64,000 nt of DNA from Micromussa lordhowensis. Lineage: Eukaryota; Cnidaria; Anthozoa; Scleractinia; Lobophylliidae. Location: NCBI GenBank assembly GCA_964020085.1, contig OZ026602.1, forward strand, positions 32,402,575 through 32,466,574, given 5' to 3'. The translations under genes and the position numbers were made by a program. A model generated the notes under the pieces. The model was not told where the DNA came from and searched no databases. It saw only the letters and a list, made by a program, of their open reading frames with translations. Position 1 is the stretch's first letter. Each line of letters starts with the position of its first letter. Below are positions 59,781 to 64,000 of the stretch, piece by piece.

Positions 59781-60605
59781 AGTGCCACTATGATCAAATT
59801 TTTACCCCCTGATTTTTTTGGTTAATCACATAAAATTATACGAAAGATTTAAAACGCTGTTTACCGTTTACAAATATCTGCATTGGTTCAGGAGATATTT
59901 AAGTTTGAAAAATGAGTAAAATATGCAAATGAGATTACTGATGACGTCATACACTCAACCAAATATTACATATGAAGTATATCAATAGCGCTATCTCGGT
60001 CAATTTGCAGCAGAAACCATTGAAACTTGGTAGCCAAATAGTTCTAAATGCAACACATCCACAGCTATAACAATTTCCGTTCCCATGGCAACCCACTCTT
60101 TTCCAGTCTCTCTAGCCTGATATCTTTATTTTAGTGATTTTAAGCTTGGAAAACATTACACAAGGCTATGAACTCAACCTTATGTGTTTATATGCTTGCT
60201 GGATTATGCAGATGAGGCACCATTGGCAAATATCAATATAGAACCCTAAAAGTGGTCAGAAAAGTCTTTAATATTGTGGAGATCTGGAACCTAGTATGTT
60301 GCCATGGTAACAAAATTGTTAAGCTCATATTGCGGAGCACCTCTAGTAGAATCTTACTGTAGGAATTCAAACATTTATCATACAAATTGACTGAGATATC
60401 CTTGTTTATCATATTTGATCAAAATGCGGTTGAGTGTATGACGTCATCACTTGGCTAATTTGCATATTTTAAAAACTTGAATATCTCTGGAACGAAAAGA
60501 GATATTTGAAAACAGTAAAGAGCATTTTTACTCTTGTATAGACTACTTGTTTATGTCTTAAAATGGCTTGGATTTGAAGGATGCGATTTTCGTCATAGTG
60601 GCACT
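59781..60605. mobile_element. 825-bp TTAA-flanked element nested in the piggyBac-like element
   Basis: Ends AGTGCCACTATGA and TCATAGTGGCACT with TTAA on both sides (59777-59780 and 60606-60609). Diverged long arms continue inward; GACGTCATACACTCAACC (59942) pairs with GGTTGAGTGTATGACGTC (60428). Non-coding. Confidence 0.88.
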
Positions 60606-60689
60606 TTAATTAAATAGGGTCTTATTTTCGCGGGAAAAAAATTGAAATCCCTAGCGCTTGTCGAAAATCCTATTTTTCACTACAAACTC

Positions 60690-61560
60690 ATCACGGAACA
60701 TATAAAAATTTATATTCGTTTGAAAGGTTATTAAATGACCTTTTCCGGGCTATTTTTGCCTTCAAAATAAACAAAATTATCCGATTTCAAGGGAAACCGG
60801 AAACCATAGAATGCACAGAATGTCTTCATCAGATATGACTTGAAAGCGATACAGCGCTTTTGCGTTAAAAGCTAACACACATCGGCTAAAGTAAAATCTA
60901 TTCCTTAACAATCCAGCTACATCGTGTTAAAATTTCAGGAAAATCGAGCGAAACCAAAATTAATTAGATTTTTTTTTCGCACCTTACCCTCGTGCTTGGT
61001 GGCCGCTTGCGTCAGCAAAGAACGCGATAGTCGCCCATAGCAACCGAAAAACATGAAGCGACGCTTTGGTCAAATAAACACATAATTATTGTCTGAGAGC
61101 TGAAACTTGAATGGCAAAATCTTATTCGAACTATTCTTAAGTGTTTTAGATGAAAAAATGACCTCGGCGGGCTAAAAACGACAAAAAATGACACTTTGTA
61201 ATTCAAGCCGTAATTTATTCAAAAACGAAGCATTTTAGATTTTCACACGCAAACGAAAATACAGCTTACCCTTGATATTTTCAGCCTTAGAAGCCAGCAG
61301 CTGGTCCCAAATTACTTTCTTTATCCTTACAAATGTCTTGACTTCCATTTCAGAGAGATATTGAACCATATTCTGTACAAATTTTGACAAAATAAACATC
61401 GCCCGCGACTCGACGCCATTTTCGCCTCATGCATACTAATTAGGTGACTTGTCAAATCTCTCCTGAGGGGGGGATGTGACAAAAAGAGCTGAAAATTGGC
61501 CTGTAATTGGTTAATAATAACGTCATCCCACTGTCTAAATTTGGAAAGAATCGGATGTAA
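60690..61560 (+). repeat. Dispersed repeat, copy B
   Basis: Diverged from copy A at 55870-56600 but collinear over at least 700 bp. It includes ACTTTCTTTATCCTTACAAA, matching ACTTTCTGTATCCTTACAAA in copy A. Confidence 0.75.
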
Positions 61561-61588
61561 CGCCAATTTCCGGTCACGCTTTAAGTCT

Positions 61589-61612
61589 ATGGGGTCATGT
61601 ATGACCCCATAG
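61589..61612. repeat. Perfect short hairpin
   Basis: TATGGGGTCAT, a GT spacer, then ATGACCCCATA: 11-bp perfect arms. Confidence 0.9.
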
Positions 61613-62870
61613 GAATAGCATCTGACCCGAAGGAGTTTTAAGGACAAATAAACCAATGAAAATAGACTTTCTGAGCATATTGTTAGAGGACTTTAGGGGT
61701 CCTAGAAAGACGGGTTTTTGTCTTAAAATCACGCGCTCGAAAAGTGCAGGTAATCATGGCGCGTTGCGGGCCAAATCTACAAACTTCCAGGGTCTTGTTT
61801 TCATTCCTAAAACAAAGAAATTACTCCTTTGGCACTTAAAATGGAAAGAAAAAACATAAATTGATGTTTAGGTGGCCTTAGAATGGAAGATCAAGGTGAA
61901 TGGAACCCTCAGACCTTTCTGGTGAATAATTTTTCCTTCCTTCAACCGCGGCGAAAACAAGACGATCAGGTGCGTTTTCAAGTGAATTTTGAATACAGAT
62001 CGCGGATTTAAAGCAGCTGCCTCGACTTTAGAAAACAAAAATGGTAATGTGCAGTATTAGTTCGAAGTTGAATTCAGCTTTTAGCACGATAGGCAAAGCC
62101 ACGGCCGATAAAATAACTGCGAAACTTGTAGAGAAAAACTCACGCTTTCACTTTTGCGTGAAAATTAATTCAAACATGTGGTCATGCCGCGAAGCACGTC
62201 TCAAAAATTTTGAACATTTTTGTGCTTTTAGATAAGTTTTTTTGCCTCATCTTGAATGAAAATTTATTGTTATTGAACTTCCTGTCATATTTCTTTCATT
62301 TGGTTGCCTATATTTGGGAATTTAGGTTTTAAAGGTGAACAGTATTTTTGAACGCTGGAATTCTGCATATTTAATTTACGGCGACCCCTCGTGGTTTGTT
62401 TGTTTAGTGTATTCGCTTCCCTCAAATATATTTTATTGAGTCTGCGCTGTATTATTTCGTTGGGCGGCAAAAAAATTATCTGATTTCTTCTTTTTGAATT
62501 GGTTTTACGTGTGTTTTTCGCCTTTTATTTTCTGGTATTTTCTTAAATGTTCTCCGTTATAGTAAAATAATGGAAATTCTGCTGTATTTGGTTTCATTTC
62601 ATCCTCTGAAGTAAACATTTAACTCATTTTTGCGTATTCAATTTTCTCGCCGTTTTGTCACGCGGCGAAGAAAAAAATATAATTTCTTGTTTTCTTGCAA
62701 GTTATACGCATCAAGTTGAGTTCTTTTTGTTGATATTTTTTACTTTTTTGGCCGTTCATTTGTTGAACTTTAAATAAACGAAGTCTTGAAACCTGATCTT
62801 GTGTCTGTGGTTACTGCGCATATGGTTTATTTTTGTTCTTTCACTCGCTCTGACATATTTCCAAAAAACG
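61613..62870. other. Interior of the piggyBac-like element, nothing recognised
   Basis: AT-rich. Short open frames (up to 67 codons) without a recognised family. Confidence 0.4.
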
Positions 62871-62990
62871 CCAGGAAATTAGGGGTGGGTCGCGGACAGT
62901 TTGATGCAGGAGTCAATGGGTTAAGGGATCATCAACTGGGAATGTAATGAGTTAAAGAGTTGTAGTTAGTAACAAGATTATTTGCTTTAA

Positions 62991-63422
62991 AGTGCCTATA
63001 ACCCGAGAATTTTTTATTGGCTAAGATGAAACTTAGACAAACACACGAAAAGAATTTGCAAAAATTTTCGGTTTGTGATATTTTTAAGGGCTATAAAAAT
63101 TAACAGAAAGTACTTGAAATTTGATATCTTTTGTGTCATGACCGAGCTGGTGAGGGGTCTGGGTATATTCCTGGGTTGACGTCACATATTCATTTACATA
63201 GCATTAACTCTTTATAAACATGCATGCAAAACAGTCTGTGACGTCAACCCAGTAATAGACCCAGGCTCCTCGCCAGCTCGGTCATGTATCAAATTTCAGC
63301 TACTTTATGTTAATTTTTAAAGCCCTTAAAAATATCACAAACCGAAAATTTTGGCAAATTGTTTTTGTGTGTTTGTCTAAGTTTCATCTTAGCCAATAAA
63401 AAATTCTCGGGTTATAGGCACT
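62991..63422. mobile_element. 432-bp TTAA-flanked foldback element
   Basis: Ends AGTGCCTATAACCCGAG and CTCGGGTTATAGGCACT with TTAA outside each (62987-62990 and 63423-63426). The arms pair over about 200 bp each, including GACCGAGCTGG and GTTGACGTCACA near the centre. Non-coding. Confidence 0.92.
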
Positions 63423-63735
63423 TTAAAGATGGACTCTGAAAACGAATAGTTCAGTCTCAGCTAAAACTGAAGAAGGTGAGATCTATTTTACTATTTTGAC
63501 CAACAATGCACTGAAATACACCAAAAATAGCAAACTTCTGGACACAACATTTTCCTTTTTAGTCGTGGATACGCGAAGCATTGAAACGACTATTGGTGTG
63601 GGGCAGAATATGCAAATGTGTCACTCACTCAGATGTAAACAAATCGATAGGTCAACGGGAACCCAATTGAAATCGATTCAATGACGGCGCGGTCCGTTTC
63701 TTCGAGAGAGTTTAATACTCGTCGCAGCAGCGCAT
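63423..63735. other. Nothing recognised
   Basis: No gene or repeat identified between the foldback element and the dispersed repeat end. Confidence 0.4.
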
Positions 63736-63749
63736 GCACGTGTAACTGA

Positions 63750-63850
63750 AGGCTGTGCTCTAACGGCGCCCGGTCGCCTCAGGCGACTAACATTTGGTCT
63801 CGGGCGACTGAAAAAGAAAAGCGGTCACCCGTCCAGGCGCCTAGTTTTCG
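63750..63850 (-). repeat. Dispersed repeat family, inverted partial copy
   Basis: GGCTGTGCTCTAACGGCGCC and GGTCGCCTCAGGCGACTAAC are the reverse complement of the right end of the copy near 42000-42060. Confidence 0.8.
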
Positions 63851-64000
63851 GCTTGTGCGAAAACCCAAAACGAAACCAGCGAACGCATTGAAACGGAACG
63901 GAACGAAACCACGTAGATTTAGGTTAAGTCATGGGTCTTGTTTCGCTTCGGTGGTTTCTCTTCCAGTTTTTTATGGCCCAACTTTCTTGTCCATTGAGCG

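Larger units (their letters stand above)
59622..62920. mobile_element. 3.3-kb piggyBac-like non-autonomous element
   Basis: Begins CCCATTGACTCCTGTGC and ends CAGGAGTCAATGGG, with TTAA immediately outside (59618-59621 and 62921-62924). CCC ends with TTAA are the piggyBac signature. GGCCGTAAACCGGCCG-like motifs are reiterated near the left end, and GGGGTGGGTCGCG near the right mirrors CGAAAACCCACCCC on the left. No transposase is recognisable. The interior includes another TTAA element (59781-60605) and a dispersed repeat (60690-61560). Confidence 0.78.

Noticed and set aside
61327..61656. 109-codon minus-strand frame as an upstream NEK11 exon
   Set aside because: It lacks kinase motifs and lies in a dispersed repeat that also occurs at 55870-56600.
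63496..63684. 62-codon frame near the right edge
   Set aside because: No homology pattern recognised; the length is within chance expectation for this sequence.

Overview
The window is eukaryotic, almost certainly a metazoan. An anthozoan cnidarian (coral or sea anemone) is the likeliest source. The reasons are short host exons in long AT-rich introns and a transposon mix of RTE-like LINE, Crypton, pogo/Tigger, TTAA-target elements, a Penelope-like end and a tRNA-derived SINE. The taxonomic call is inference. No prokaryotic gene, rRNA or CRISPR array is visible.

Layout. (1) 1-22966 is satellite DNA, about 105 monomers of a 219-bp unit, organised into several nested higher-order repeats of 8 to 50 monomers. 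It runs off the left edge. (2) 22967-26697 is a second, GC-rich satellite of about 59 bp. It contains one 107-bp island of the 219-bp satellite. (3) 26698-28620 is a diverged, older layer of about seven 219-bp monomers, interrupted by a 499-bp inverted-repeat transposon with a 6-bp target duplication. (4) 28621-30418 is a non-coding spacer with a TTAA-flanked element. (5) 30419-57039 is the 3' part of one host gene on the minus strand. I identify it as NEK11, a NIMA-related kinase, from nine exons whose phases join exactly. They encode the end of the kinase C-lobe, a charged linker, an acidic segment and the conserved C-terminal domain (354 codons plus stop). Upstream kinase exons are not found up to 64000, so the 5' part is probably beyond the window. 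(6) 57040-64000 is probably the next upstream intron and is packed with DNA transposons.

The NEK11 introns hold most of the other content: a 5'-truncated LINE with a long uninterrupted reverse transcriptase frame, a dead Crypton tyrosine-recombinase gene, a 3.1-kb element with an 11-bp target duplication and internal minisatellites, nested pogo/Tigger elements (one with a HIRAN-like fragment), a 3.3-kb piggyBac-like element with another element inside it, and at least ten long palindromes or foldbacks. No gene cooperation beyond NEK11 itself can be inferred. The most unusual features are the multi-scale satellite architecture and the matching junctions between the two satellites.
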